Assembly (NCBI GenBank): GCA_035628995.1
Contig: DASPIR010000023.1
Coordinates: 124,001-188,000 of the forward strand
From: Clostridia bacterium
GTDB taxonomy: Bacteria; Bacillota; Clostridia; Lutisporales; Lutisporaceae
Length of the DNA: 64,000 bases
Reading direction: 5' to 3'
Shown here in pieces: positions 15,846 through 24,861 of the stretch (positions are counted from its first letter, which is position 1; every line of letters begins with the position of its first letter). The notes beneath the pieces are model-generated. The model did no database searches. It had not been told where the DNA came from and worked only from the letters and a program-made list of their open reading frames with translations. The position numbers were made by a program, and so were the translations under genes.

Positions 15846-16727
15846 TTGGACTTTAATCTGTATTTGACGGAAAAGAAGCAGTTAATTGAGCAGAAGCTCG
15901 ATTTATTAGTAGCTAAGGACAGTGAAATACCCGTTATTTCAGATGCTATGAGATACAGCCTTTTTGCGGGCGGTAAAAGACTGCGTCCGATACTGGCGCT
16001 TATGGCCTGTGAGGTTTTTAAGGGCAGTGAAGAGGAAGTACTTCCCTTTGCTTGCTGTATTGAAATGATTCATACATACTCACTTATACATGATGATTTG
16101 CCTGCTATGGACAATGACGATTTGAGAAGGGGAAAACCCACAAACCATAAGGTTTACGGAGAGGGCTATGCAGTCCTTGCCGGTGATGCTCTGTTGAATT
16201 GTGCTTTTGAGACAATGGCAGGCATTATTGTTAAGAATCCGAAGCTTGAGTATATTAAGGCAATGGAGCTTATAAGCAGGTCTTCAGGGGTCTCTGGAAT
16301 GATCGGAGGCCAGTGCATTGACCTGTACTCAGAAAATAAGAGCATTGATCTTGATACCTTGAAAAGGATGCATTCAAAAAAGACAGGTGCACTTATTACG
16401 GCTTCTATTGTTATTGGAGCAATTCTTTCTAAAGCAGAAGAAGTTGACATAAAAAATATTATGGAATTCGGCAATCTTATAGGTCTTGCTTTCCAGGTTA
16501 CAGACGATATACTGGATGTGTCTGGCTCAACAGCGAAGCTGGGTAAAACTATTAATAAGGATGCAAAATTTCACAAATCAAATTTTATTAGCTTTTATGG
16601 TTTGGAAAAATCAGCGCAGATAGCTAACGAACTAATTGAAGAAGCTAAACTGAAGCTTATAAACTATGGAAGCAGAGGGTATTATCTCAGCGAATTGGCA
16701 AATTATATTATTAGCAGAGATAACTAA
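15846..16727 (+). CDS. ispA: Polyprenyl synthetase (farnesyl/geranyl diphosphate synthase)
   Basis: 293 residues. First aspartate-rich motif DDLPAMDNDDLRRG and second DDILD are present, with FAGGKRLRPIL and GGQCIDL. The residues before the first motif (HTYSLIHDD) fit a short-chain enzyme making C15 product for undecaprenyl phosphate and quinone-type lipids. The TTG at 15846 lies behind AAGGAG in the end of xseB. It is linked to dxs, which makes the isoprenoid precursor. Confidence 0.95.
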   Translation: MDFNLYLTEKKQLIEQKLDLLVAKDSEIPVISDAMRYSLFAGGKRLRPILALMACEVFKGSEEEVLPFACCIEMIHTYSLIHDDLPAMDNDDLRRGKPTNHKVYGEGYAVLAGDALLNCAFETMAGIIVKNPKLEYIKAMELISRSSGVSGMIGGQCIDLYSENKSIDLDTLKRMHSKKTGALITASIVIGAILSKAEEVDIKNIMEFGNLIGLAFQVTDDILDVSGSTAKLGKTINKDAKFHKSNFISFYGLEKSAQIANELIEEAKLKLINYGSRGYYLSELANYIISRDN

Positions 16728-16781
16728 CTTTCGGGATATTGCATTATAACTTTTGCATAATGCTTGAGGAGAGGATTACTA

Positions 16782-17225
16782 TTGAACTTTTTTGTAGAAA
16801 TTATGGATAACAAGGTGCTATTAGCCTGCTTTATTGCTTGGTTTATTGCACAGATACTGAAAATTATACTTACATTCTACAGCAGTAAGAAAATAGACTT
16901 TAGAAGGTTTGTTGGCTCAGGTGGAATGCCAAGCTCCCACACCTCCTTTGTAATGGCGTTATCTACGTCAATAGGAAGGATGTATGGCTGGGACTCGGCT
17001 ATTTTTGCTGTCGCCCTATGCTTTGCTTTTGTTGTCATGTACGATGCAGCAGGGGTAAGGAGAGCAGCTGGCAACCAAGCGAGGATATTGAATATAATAA
17101 TAGAAGATCTGGCACACAACAAGCCTATTGCAAATGAAAGACTCAAGGAGCTTATTGGGCATACCCCGAAAGAGGTAATGGCCGGAGCTGTGCTGGGAAT
17201 ATTTATAGGAAACATTATTGTTTGA
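16782..17225 (+). CDS. Divergent PAP2 family membrane protein (DUF212, YuiD-like)
   Basis: 147 residues, four hydrophobic segments. The motifs SGGMPSSHTSFVMALST and MYDAAGVRRAAGNQA are the PAP2-type phosphatase signature of the divergent family, with the catalytic histidine in SSHT. It may dephosphorylate a lipid or polyprenyl diphosphate; its place between ispA and dxs supports a prenyl-lipid substrate (inference). The TTG at 16782 follows GAGGAGAGG; the TTG at 16764 lies in that site. Confidence 0.9.
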   Translation: MNFFVEIMDNKVLLACFIAWFIAQILKIILTFYSSKKIDFRRFVGSGGMPSSHTSFVMALSTSIGRMYGWDSAIFAVALCFAFVVMYDAAGVRRAAGNQARILNIIIEDLAHNKPIANERLKELIGHTPKEVMAGAVLGIFIGNIIV

Positions 17226-17311
17226 TATTAACTTAAAACACGGAAAAGGTTTAGAATGAAACAAAAGTGCGAAATACTATTTCATATTTTGTAAATGAGG
17301 TTGGGTTATAA

Positions 17312-19171
17312 ATGTATAAGATACTTGATGATATAAATTCTCCTTCTGATTTGAAAAAACTGAGTTATGAAGAGTTGGAAATTCTCTCCAAGGAGCTTAG
17401 AGACTATGTGATAAAGGTAGTTTCTGAAAACGGGGGACACTTAGCTTCAAACCTTGGGGTGGTAGAGCTCACTCTTGCGCTTCACAGGGTTTTTGATACA
17501 CCAAAGGATAAGATAGTTTGGGATGTTGGACACCAGTCTTACATTCATAAAATAGTGACGGGCAGAAGGGATAGTTTTGCGACCTTAAGAAAAAAAGATG
17601 GCATCAGCGGCTTTCCCAAAAGGGAAGAAAGTGAACATGATGCTTTTGAAACAGGACACAGCAGTACATCAATATCCGCAGCACTGGGAATGGCAAAAGC
17701 GAGAGATCTGGCAGGGGGCAACTATTCTGTAGTTGCAGTTATTGGCGATGGTGCACTTACTGGCGGTATGTCCTTCGAAGCACTTAACCATGCTGGAGAC
17801 TTCCCTACAAATCTAATTGTAATACTTAATGATAATGAGATGTCCATATCACATAATACTGGCGCATTATCAAATCACCTTAGCAAAATTAGAACCGAGC
17901 CGGCATACTTCAAACTAAAGGGAGAAATAGAGACAATTCTAAATAAAGTTCCGTTAGTAGGAAAATCAATGTTCAAACTTGCAGAAAAACTTAGGGATTG
18001 GTTCAAGTATCTTGTCGTTCCCGGAGTGTTGTTTGAGGAGTTGGGCTTCAAGTATTTTGGCCCAATAGATGGACACGATATCCGGAAGCTGGAGGATGTA
18101 ATAAATAGAGCAAAATCATATAATGGCTATCCCGTCTTGATACATGTTGTCACAGTTAAAGGCAAAGGCTATTCCATAGCTGAGAATAAACCTAACAAGT
18201 ATCACGCATTAAGTCCCTTTTTCATTGAGACTGGCGAGCTTAAGGTAAAAAGCGACAAGAAAACTTATTCCGATGTGTTCGGAGAAACTCTTGTGGAGCT
18301 TGCCGAGCATAATGACAAAATTGTGGCTGTTTCAGCTGCCATGGGTGAGGGAACCGGGTTGGCAGGTTTTTTAACGAAATATAAAAACAGGTTTTTTGAT
18401 GTGGGTATAGCAGAGCAGCATGCTGTGACTTTTTGTGCCGGTTTGGCTGCAGGAGGTTTCAGACCTGTATTTGCAGTATACTCTACGTTTTTGCAGAGAG
18501 CATACGATCAGGTGGTGCATGATGTCTGCATGCAGAACCTAAATGTAGTATTTGCTATTGACAGGGCTGGCATAGTAGGCTCTGATGGTGAAACCCATCA
18601 GGGAGTATTTGACATTACCTACTTAAGACATATTCCCAATATAACAATAATGAGCCCGAAAGACGGTTGGGAACTAAGCGAGATGCTGAGGCTGGCAGTG
18701 TCCAAAGATGGACCTGTTGCCATAAGATATCCAAGGGGCAATGCAAGGGAGTTCAAATATGCTCATACAACCTTGGAGCTTGGAAAAAGTGAAGTATTGA
18801 TTGATGGAACAGATGGGGTTATTATAGCAGAAGGCAATTTGGTTTATAGAGCTTTGGAGGTCTGTGAGCGACTGAAGCAGGAAGGCAAGAGCTTCACTGT
18901 AGTCAATGCAAGGTTTTTAAAGCCTCTGGATGAGAAGCTTCTTTTGGAACTTGCCAAGAAGTACAAAGCAATATACACCCTTGAGGATAATGTTATTAGC
19001 GGCGGTTTTGGGAGCAGCATACTTGAGCTTTACAGCCAGAATAAGGTTGAAGTGAATGTCACTGTATTAGGCTTTGATGACAGCTTCATACCGCACGGAG
19101 AAAAGGAAGAGCTTTATTCCTTGAAGAACATAGACTGTGAAAGCATTTTCAACACAATCATGAAGGGGTAG
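17312..19171 (+). CDS. dxs: 1-deoxy-D-xylulose-5-phosphate synthase
   Basis: 619 residues, full length. The thiamine diphosphate site GDGALTGGMSFEALNHAG and ND in ILNDNEMSIS are intact, as are VWDVGHQSYIHKI, GPIDGHD, the transketolase domain DVGIAEQHAVTFCAGLA and the C-terminal domain. It condenses pyruvate with glyceraldehyde 3-phosphate, the first step of the non-mevalonate pathway; IspH at 60.6 kb catalyses the last step. ATG behind GAGGTTGGG. Confidence 0.98.
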   Translation: MYKILDDINSPSDLKKLSYEELEILSKELRDYVIKVVSENGGHLASNLGVVELTLALHRVFDTPKDKIVWDVGHQSYIHKIVTGRRDSFATLRKKDGISGFPKREESEHDAFETGHSSTSISAALGMAKARDLAGGNYSVVAVIGDGALTGGMSFEALNHAGDFPTNLIVILNDNEMSISHNTGALSNHLSKIRTEPAYFKLKGEIETILNKVPLVGKSMFKLAEKLRDWFKYLVVPGVLFEELGFKYFGPIDGHDIRKLEDVINRAKSYNGYPVLIHVVTVKGKGYSIAENKPNKYHALSPFFIETGELKVKSDKKTYSDVFGETLVELAEHNDKIVAVSAAMGEGTGLAGFLTKYKNRFFDVGIAEQHAVTFCAGLAAGGFRPVFAVYSTFLQRAYDQVVHDVCMQNLNVVFAIDRAGIVGSDGETHQGVFDITYLRHIPNITIMSPKDGWELSEMLRLAVSKDGPVAIRYPRGNAREFKYAHTTLELGKSEVLIDGTDGVIIAEGNLVYRALEVCERLKQEGKSFTVVNARFLKPLDEKLLLELAKKYKAIYTLEDNVISGGFGSSILELYSQNKVEVNVTVLGFDDSFIPHGEKEELYSLKNIDCESIFNTIMKG

Positions 19172-19177
19172 GGAACA

Positions 19178-19987
19178 TTGGAAGAAAAAGAAAGATTAGA
19201 TGTTCTGATTCACAGGCAGGGGTTGTCGGCAAGCCGTGAAAAGGCAAGCAGTCAAATCATGGCCGGGATTGTATATGTAAATGGAATTAAGATTGACAAA
19301 CCAGGCACCAAGCTCCCGATAGATTCAACAATTGAAATAAGAGGGACTGCATTGCCTTACGTTAGCAGAGGCGGACTGAAGCTGGAAAAGGCACTCAGGG
19401 AATTCGAGCTGAAGCTTCTGGGCAAGGTTGCCATGGATATTGGCGCTTCTACCGGAGGCTTTACAGACTGCATGCTGCAAAACGGTGCGATAAAGGTTTA
19501 CGCAATAGATGTCGGCTATGGACAACTGGCATGGTCAATGAGAACTGACAGCAGGGTAGTATGCATGGAAAGAACCAACATCAGGTATGTTACTCATGAG
19601 GCTATCGGCGAATATGCAGATTTTGCATCAATAGATGTTTCCTTTATATCTCTGAAGAAAGTACTGCCTGCCGTGAAGCTGCTCCTAAAGGAAAATGGGG
19701 AGATAGTATGCCTGATAAAGCCTCAGTTTGAAGCAGGCAGGGAAAAGGTTGGGAAAAAAGGTGTAGTAAGAGATAAACAAGTTCATATGGATGTAATCGA
19801 AAGTATAGTTGAATTTTGCAGGAATGAGATGGAGCTGGCAGTACTCGGATTGAGCTACTCTCCGATAAAAGGCCCGGAGGGAAATATTGAATACCTGCTC
19901 TATCTGTCACTGCTTAAGGATGCGGAAGCTGGAGACAATGAGATTGATATCAACAAAATTGTTTCAGGTGCGCATAGTCTCCTATAA
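19178..19987 (+). CDS. TlyA family rRNA (cytidine-2'-O)-methyltransferase/hemolysin-like protein
   Basis: 269 residues. An S4 RNA-binding domain (LDVLIHRQGLSASREKA to about residue 65) precedes an FtsJ-type methyltransferase domain with the S-adenosylmethionine loop DIGASTGGFTDCML and the block SIDVSFISLKKVLPAV. TTG start behind AGGGG, six bases after dxs. The Bacillus counterpart YqxC is in the same place. Family members methylate 16S and 23S rRNA; its action here is by homology. Confidence 0.93.
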   Translation: MEEKERLDVLIHRQGLSASREKASSQIMAGIVYVNGIKIDKPGTKLPIDSTIEIRGTALPYVSRGGLKLEKALREFELKLLGKVAMDIGASTGGFTDCMLQNGAIKVYAIDVGYGQLAWSMRTDSRVVCMERTNIRYVTHEAIGEYADFASIDVSFISLKKVLPAVKLLLKENGEIVCLIKPQFEAGREKVGKKGVVRDKQVHMDVIESIVEFCRNEMELAVLGLSYSPIKGPEGNIEYLLYLSLLKDAEAGDNEIDINKIVSGAHSLL

Positions 19988-20137
19988 AACTTAAGATTAG
20001 GGCATTTTGTAAAAATTAGTAGATAATTTTAGATACATACTATAAAATGATATTGAACGCACAAAAGAAATTTTATAGGGTAGAGTGCGAATTCAATAAC
20101 ATCAAGGTAACGTTTACGCGAAATCTGAATCAACAAT

Positions 20138-20160
20138 GAAAAATGTTTTTCGCGAAACAT
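20138..20160 (+). promoter_or_regulatory. TTTCGCGAAA palindrome upstream of nadK
   Basis: AAATGTTTTTCGCGAAACAT contains a perfect 10-bp palindrome just before a TATAAT (20165-20170 region) and resembles 12938-12960. A related ACGCGAAAT lies at about 20115. Possibly an operator; the regulator is unknown. Confidence 0.35.
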
Positions 20161-20200
20161 ATAGTTATAATAAATTATCATTAGATGGAGTTATAAGTCA

Positions 20201-21049
20201 ATGAAGCTAGGAATTATTCCAAACCTGACTAAGGACAAAGACTTAAATGTAACCAAGAGCATATTGCATTGGTTCACAAATAAGGATATAGAGATACTGT
20301 TGGAGTCTGATATTGCAAAAAGCCTGGATTATAAGAATAATGGCTTCAGCAGGGATGAATTATACTCAAACTGTGATGTAGTTATTGTGCTTGGAGGGGA
20401 CGGGACAATACTTAATATAGCGAGGCAGTCATCAAAATACGGAGTTCCGCTATTTGGCATTAATTTGGGACATCTTGGGTTTTTGGCTGAGGCTGAGATC
20501 AGTGATATGTATCTGTCTCTTGAGAAGATCTTGAACAGAGACTATTTTATTGAAAAAAGGATGATGCTGGAGGCTTCTTTTGAAGACAGCGGGGATGAGC
20601 TGAAAAAATTGCCGGCTCTCAATGATATCAGCATAACAAAAGGCATGCTGTCCAGGATGATTTCCTTTTCTGTATTTATTAATGACAGCTTTTTTGAACT
20701 ATATTCAGCTGATGGTATAGTAATATCAAGTCCCACAGGCTCTACCGCTTATTCACTGTCTGCCGGTGGTCCTATAGTAAGTCCTGACCTGAATGTACTG
20801 GTAATTACCCCAATTTGCCCTCATACACTGCACAACAGGTCAATAGTAGTGTCAGAGAAAGATGAAGTTAGAATCGAGATCTGCGAGGAAAACAAAGAGA
20901 CTATGCTTTCTGTTGATGGACAGGATTCATATAGATTAAACCCCGGAAGGGTTGTCAAGATTAGAAGCTCAAACTGCGTCACCAACCTAGTCAAACTAAA
21001 GCAGAGTAGCTTCTTTGATGTTCTCAGAAGAAAAATTTCTGAGCGTTAG
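20201..21049 (+). CDS. nadK: NAD(+)/NADH kinase
   Basis: 282 residues. It phosphorylates NAD to NADP. The signatures VVIVLGGDGTILNIAR, FGINLGHLGFLAE, SPTGSTAYSLSAGGPIV and PICPHTLHNRS are all present. The ATG follows GATGGAG. The gap of 213 bases after tlyA contains a candidate promoter and a TTTCGCGAAA palindrome, so this gene probably heads a new unit with argR and recN. Confidence 0.97.
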   Translation: MKLGIIPNLTKDKDLNVTKSILHWFTNKDIEILLESDIAKSLDYKNNGFSRDELYSNCDVVIVLGGDGTILNIARQSSKYGVPLFGINLGHLGFLAEAEISDMYLSLEKILNRDYFIEKRMMLEASFEDSGDELKKLPALNDISITKGMLSRMISFSVFINDSFFELYSADGIVISSPTGSTAYSLSAGGPIVSPDLNVLVITPICPHTLHNRSIVVSEKDEVRIEICEENKETMLSVDGQDSYRLNPGRVVKIRSSNCVTNLVKLKQSSFFDVLRRKISER

Positions 21050-21076
21050 TGTGAATTCAGAGCGGGAGGTTAGTTT

Positions 21077-21526
21077 ATGAAAATATCCAGACATGCAAAG
21101 ATTTTAGAAATTATTGAAAAACACCCTACAGAGACACAGGAAGAGCTGGCGGAAGAACTCAAAAAAAGTGGTTATAACATAACTCAGGCAACAGTATCAA
21201 GAGATATTAAGGAATTGAAGCTTGTTAAGGTACTTGATGAGAACAGCATATACAGATATGCTTCTTTGAAGGAACATGACAGCATGCTGAGTGAAAGGCT
21301 TGTTAAGGTATTCGCAGAATCAGTTCTAAGTGTAGATTATGCTGGTAATATAGTGGTTGTGAAAACTTTTTCCGGAGCTGCAAATGCAGCAGCTGAAGCA
21401 ATTGACGTATTGGATTTCAAAGAAATGGTAGGAACCATAGCAGGTGATGATACTATTTTTATTCTTGTAAGGACTGCTGATAACGTTGAAATAGTGATTG
21501 ACAGGCTTAAGAAGATGATGAAGTAG
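21077..21526 (+). CDS. argR: Arginine repressor
   Basis: 149 residues. The N-terminal winged helix has ATVSRDIKELKLVKV as recognition region; the C-terminal oligomerisation and arginine-binding domain has GTIAGDDTIFILVRT. It represses arginine biosynthesis and activates catabolism as a hexamer. ATG behind GGGAGG. The order nadK-argR-recN matches Bacillus (ahrC-recN). Confidence 0.97.
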   Translation: MKISRHAKILEIIEKHPTETQEELAEELKKSGYNITQATVSRDIKELKLVKVLDENSIYRYASLKEHDSMLSERLVKVFAESVLSVDYAGNIVVVKTFSGAANAAAEAIDVLDFKEMVGTIAGDDTIFILVRTADNVEIVIDRLKKMMK

Positions 21527-21537
21527 GGGATGCAATA

Positions 21538-23220
21538 ATGCTTCTGGAATTAAGTATAAAAAACTATGTAATAATTGAGCAGCAAGTTATCACTCTGGAG
21601 CCTGGACTTAATATAATCACAGGGGAAACGGGAACGGGTAAATCTCTTGTGATTGACGCGCTATCTGCCATTACTGGAGGCCGGTTCAGCAAGGAAGATA
21701 TAAGGACCGGTGAAGCAAAGGCATCAATAGAAGCTCTTTTCTCTCTTGAAGGGATAGAGTATCTTGCTGGCATACTGGAAGAGTACGGAATAGATATTGA
21801 AGAAGATAAGAGCCTTGTTATCACGCGTGAAGTGAATTTACAAGGTAAATCAGTATGCAGAATAAATGGACAAATTGTCACACTTTCCATGCTTAAAAAA
21901 ATTGCACAGTTCCTGGTGGACATAGTTGGACAAAATGAACATCAAATACTTTTCAATACTGTAAAACATGGCGAGTTTGTTGATGATTTTGGCAGTAATG
22001 GTGTTTTATTAATAAAAGAAGAAATAAAAAAACTGATAGACAAGTTAGGCAGCTTGAAGCTCAGGCTTGACAGTATTAGTGGAAATGCTGCAGAACGGGA
22101 AAGAAAGCTGGATCTACTGAAGTTCCAGATTGATGAAATAAGTAATGCAGATTTGAAGCCTAATGAAGATGAGGAATTGAAAATCAGAAGGAATCTACTA
22201 ATTAATGCAGAAAAACTTTTGAAGGGCATTGCACATGTCTATCATAGCCTTTTCAAGGGTGAGGGCGGTGCAAGAGGAGCTGCGGATCTTCTGAATGATA
22301 GCATCAGCAGCTTGGAAGAGTTGACAGGCATAGACGAAAAGATAGAGGTCTTTAAGACATCACTAGAAGGAATGATATACCAGCTTGAGGACATCAAAGG
22401 GTCATTGAGATCATACAGAGACAGTATAGAGTTCAGCGATAGTGAGATAGACCTTTTGGAGGAACGCCTCGATCAGATAAACAAGTTGAAAAGAAAATAT
22501 GGAAGCAGTATAGATGAAGTATTGGCGTATAGGGATAGATCCTCTCAAGAGTTCGAGAACCTTGTGAATAGCGAGAAGATCGCATCGGGCATTGAGAAAG
22601 AGATAGCGGCAGTGACTGAGGAATATGTTCAAAAGGCAGGGTTGCTTTCTGATAAAAGAAAGGACTTGGCGCACAAACTTGAGAAGCTTATAGAGAAAGA
22701 ACTTCAAGAGCTTAATATGTTTGGTTCAAGGTTTTATATAAGAATTGCAAAGGATGAAAGCTTAATTAGTATAAACGGCTTTGATAAAATTGAATTTCTT
22801 CTTTCGCCAAATCCCGGAGAGCCGGAAAAGTCTCTCAGCAAAATAGCTTCGGGTGGCGAAATGTCGAGAGTGATGTTGGCAATAAAGAATGCATTTTCTG
22901 AGATAGAGAAAGCACCTTGTGTTGTATTTGATGAAGTAGACACAGGAGTGGGCGGTCAGACAGCAAATATGGTGGGGCAGAAAATAAAAGCGATATCTAA
23001 AAATACGCAAATACTCTGCATTACTCATTTGCCACAGATTGCAAGTCTCTCAGACAATCACATATTAGTGGATAAAATAGTCAGAGATAATAAAACGTAT
23101 ACAAAAATTAAAATTTTGGATTACTCGGAAAAAATTAAAGAAATTGCAAGAATGTTAGGTGGAAATGAGAATATTGAAGCATCCATAGAGCATGCAAAAA
23201 AATTGGTCGGGAAAGTGTGA
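21538..23220 (+). CDS. recN: DNA repair protein RecN
   Basis: 560 residues, an SMC-like ATPase. Walker A GETGTGKSLVIDAL at the N-terminus, a long coiled coil with a central bend, then the signature ASGGEMSRVMLAIK and Walker B VVFDEVDTGVGG at the C-terminus. RecN is recruited to double-strand breaks and promotes end tethering. The ATG follows AGTAGGGG, 11 bases after argR. A terminator overlaps its 3' end. Confidence 0.97.
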   Translation: MLLELSIKNYVIIEQQVITLEPGLNIITGETGTGKSLVIDALSAITGGRFSKEDIRTGEAKASIEALFSLEGIEYLAGILEEYGIDIEEDKSLVITREVNLQGKSVCRINGQIVTLSMLKKIAQFLVDIVGQNEHQILFNTVKHGEFVDDFGSNGVLLIKEEIKKLIDKLGSLKLRLDSISGNAAERERKLDLLKFQIDEISNADLKPNEDEELKIRRNLLINAEKLLKGIAHVYHSLFKGEGGARGAADLLNDSISSLEELTGIDEKIEVFKTSLEGMIYQLEDIKGSLRSYRDSIEFSDSEIDLLEERLDQINKLKRKYGSSIDEVLAYRDRSSQEFENLVNSEKIASGIEKEIAAVTEEYVQKAGLLSDKRKDLAHKLEKLIEKELQELNMFGSRFYIRIAKDESLISINGFDKIEFLLSPNPGEPEKSLSKIASGGEMSRVMLAIKNAFSEIEKAPCVVFDEVDTGVGGQTANMVGQKIKAISKNTQILCITHLPQIASLSDNHILVDKIVRDNKTYTKIKILDYSEKIKEIARMLGGNENIEASIEHAKKLVGKV

Positions 23221-23248
23221 GAAATTACTTTTTCCCGATTTGTTTTTT
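23207..23248 (+). terminator. Terminator overlapping the recN stop
   Basis: Stem TCGGGAAA / TTTCCCGA (8 bp, 16-base loop) followed by TTTGTTTTTT. It separates recN from spoIVB, which should therefore have its own promoter in 23249-23376. Confidence 0.85.
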
Positions 23249-23376
23249 AATCCCTATCAATGAATCACCCTCATTTTCAGTAAAGTATTAAAAGAATAAT
23301 AGGACTTTAAAAAGGATAACTTAAATAAGAGAGATTTTTGATTGAAGGTGGACTCTTCTGGGGAAGCAGGAGAGTG

Positions 23377-24687
23377 ATGCTATTGCATAGAAAAAATCAC
23401 AAAAGAATATTATTATACACCACTCTTATAATAACAGTACTCTGCCTGACAAATGTGTTATTCACTATGTATAGTTTTCCTGATGAAATCAATGTTATAC
23501 AAGGACAAAGCCGGAAGCTTCCTGACAGCAAGATTTTCAGCCTGCAGCTGAATGAAGACTATAAAGACTGTATTAACCTCAATAAAAATAATATAGTGTC
23601 TTCTTTTAAGCTGCTGAATGGAGTTGATCAAGGAAAGGCAAAAGCCAGCCTAATGCTTCTAGGCGTACTGCCAGTAAAAGAAGTTACGGTGAATGTAATT
23701 CCGGACATTAAGGTTGTTCCATCAGGAGAAGCTATAGGTGTCAAAATTGAGTCAAAAGGAGTCTTAATTGTTGGCTTGTCGAGCATTACAGATGCAAAGG
23801 GGAGAAAATGCAGTCCTGCTGCAGATGCGGGTTTCGAGGTAGGAGACAAAATAATGAATATTGATGGAAACCAAGTGGAAAAGGAAAGGGATATTGTTGA
23901 CTATCTTAATAACAGGCAGAACAAAGATGAAAAGATTAAAGTAATTGTTGACAGAAATGGTGATAAACATGATTTCAGCGTCAAACCTGTAAAATGTGAA
24001 GAGGATAATATATTCAGGATAGGTTTATGGGTAAGAGACAATATAGCAGGTGTTGGTACAATGACCTTTTATGACCCTGACAGCAGAGTATTTGGAGCTC
24101 TTGGCCACGGTATAACTGATATTGATTCGGGTGTGCTGGTGGATATAAATAGTGGAAGTATTATGAAATCTAAAATTGCATCAATTCAAAAAGCGAGAAA
24201 AACAGTGCCAGGTGAGCTTGTCGGTATATTTTATGATAATGATGATGCATATGGCATAATTGAAAAGAACACTAGCTTTGGGATTTATGGAAAGCTCAAT
24301 AATAAGTATAAAGCAAATAGAACCAAACCAGTATCGATAGGTTTGAATAGTCAGATTAAGGAAGGCTCAGCAAAAATCATGACTACAATAGAAGGAAATA
24401 AAGTAGAAGGGTTTGATATTGAGATACAGAAGGTTATGAGACAGAGAAGCTCAGAATCCAAGAGCATGATAATAAAAGTAACAGATAAAAGGCTTATTGA
24501 AAAAACCGGGGGTATTGTGCAGGGCATGTCAGGAAGTCCTATAATTCAGGATGGAAAGTTAGTTGGATGTGTGACCCATGTGCTTGTAAATGACCCGACA
24601 AGAGGCTTTGGTATTTCGATAGAATGGATGCTCAAAGAAGCGGATATAGATTTAAAGAACCGTCTTAAAAGAGCTTCCGGAGAGTAA
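23377..24687 (+). CDS. spoIVB: SpoIVB serine peptidase
   Basis: 436 residues. An N-terminal signal anchor (LLYTTLIITVLCLTNVLF) leads to a PDZ domain (about 125-205, AGFEVGDKIMNIDG) and an S55 peptidase domain with the catalytic histidine in GALGHGITD (about 244) and serine in GMSGSP (about 385-387). Secreted from the forespore, it cleaves SpoIVFA and so triggers pro-sigma-K processing. ATG at 23377 was chosen; TTG at 23383 has better spacing from AGGAG, and an upstream TTG frame lacks a site. The order recN-spoIVB-spo0A is conserved. Confidence 0.95.
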   Translation: MLLHRKNHKRILLYTTLIITVLCLTNVLFTMYSFPDEINVIQGQSRKLPDSKIFSLQLNEDYKDCINLNKNNIVSSFKLLNGVDQGKAKASLMLLGVLPVKEVTVNVIPDIKVVPSGEAIGVKIESKGVLIVGLSSITDAKGRKCSPAADAGFEVGDKIMNIDGNQVEKERDIVDYLNNRQNKDEKIKVIVDRNGDKHDFSVKPVKCEEDNIFRIGLWVRDNIAGVGTMTFYDPDSRVFGALGHGITDIDSGVLVDINSGSIMKSKIASIQKARKTVPGELVGIFYDNDDAYGIIEKNTSFGIYGKLNNKYKANRTKPVSIGLNSQIKEGSAKIMTTIEGNKVEGFDIEIQKVMRQRSSESKSMIIKVTDKRLIEKTGGIVQGMSGSPIIQDGKLVGCVTHVLVNDPTRGFGISIEWMLKEADIDLKNRLKRASGE

Positions 24688-24701
24688 TTATACAATAACT
24701 A

Positions 24702-24728
24702 AAGGCTGTGCAAACACAGCCTTTTTTG
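24702..24728 (+). terminator. Terminator after spoIVB
   Basis: Stem AGGCTGTG / CACAGCCT with a 4-base loop, followed by TTTTTTG. Confidence 0.92.
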
Positions 24729-24796
24729 TTGAAATTTGTAGAATGTTGCTGTATTAATTTGTTCGAAAATGTTTAACGATTATATGGTAGATAATA

Positions 24797-24825
24797 GAAG
24801 GAAATGTAACTACTTTGTCGAATTC
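24797..24825 (+). promoter_or_regulatory. Sigma-H-like promoter and Spo0A box of spo0A
   Basis: GAAGGAAAT, 11 bases, GTCGAATTC fits the Bacillus sigma-H consensus RNAGGAWWW-N11-12-RNNGAATWW with one mismatch. The -10 part overlaps TTTGTCGAA (24814-24822), the core of a Spo0A-binding box (TGNCGAA). Such an arrangement gives phosphorylation-dependent autoregulation in Bacillus. Confidence 0.75.
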
Positions 24826-24861
24826 AAATAAAGAGAATAACAATATATGGGAGGAATACCG

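Noticed and set aside
23249-23376. Sigma-G promoter for spoIVB
   Set aside because: A GAATA occurs but no CATWHTA-like -10 at the right distance; no confident promoter assigned.
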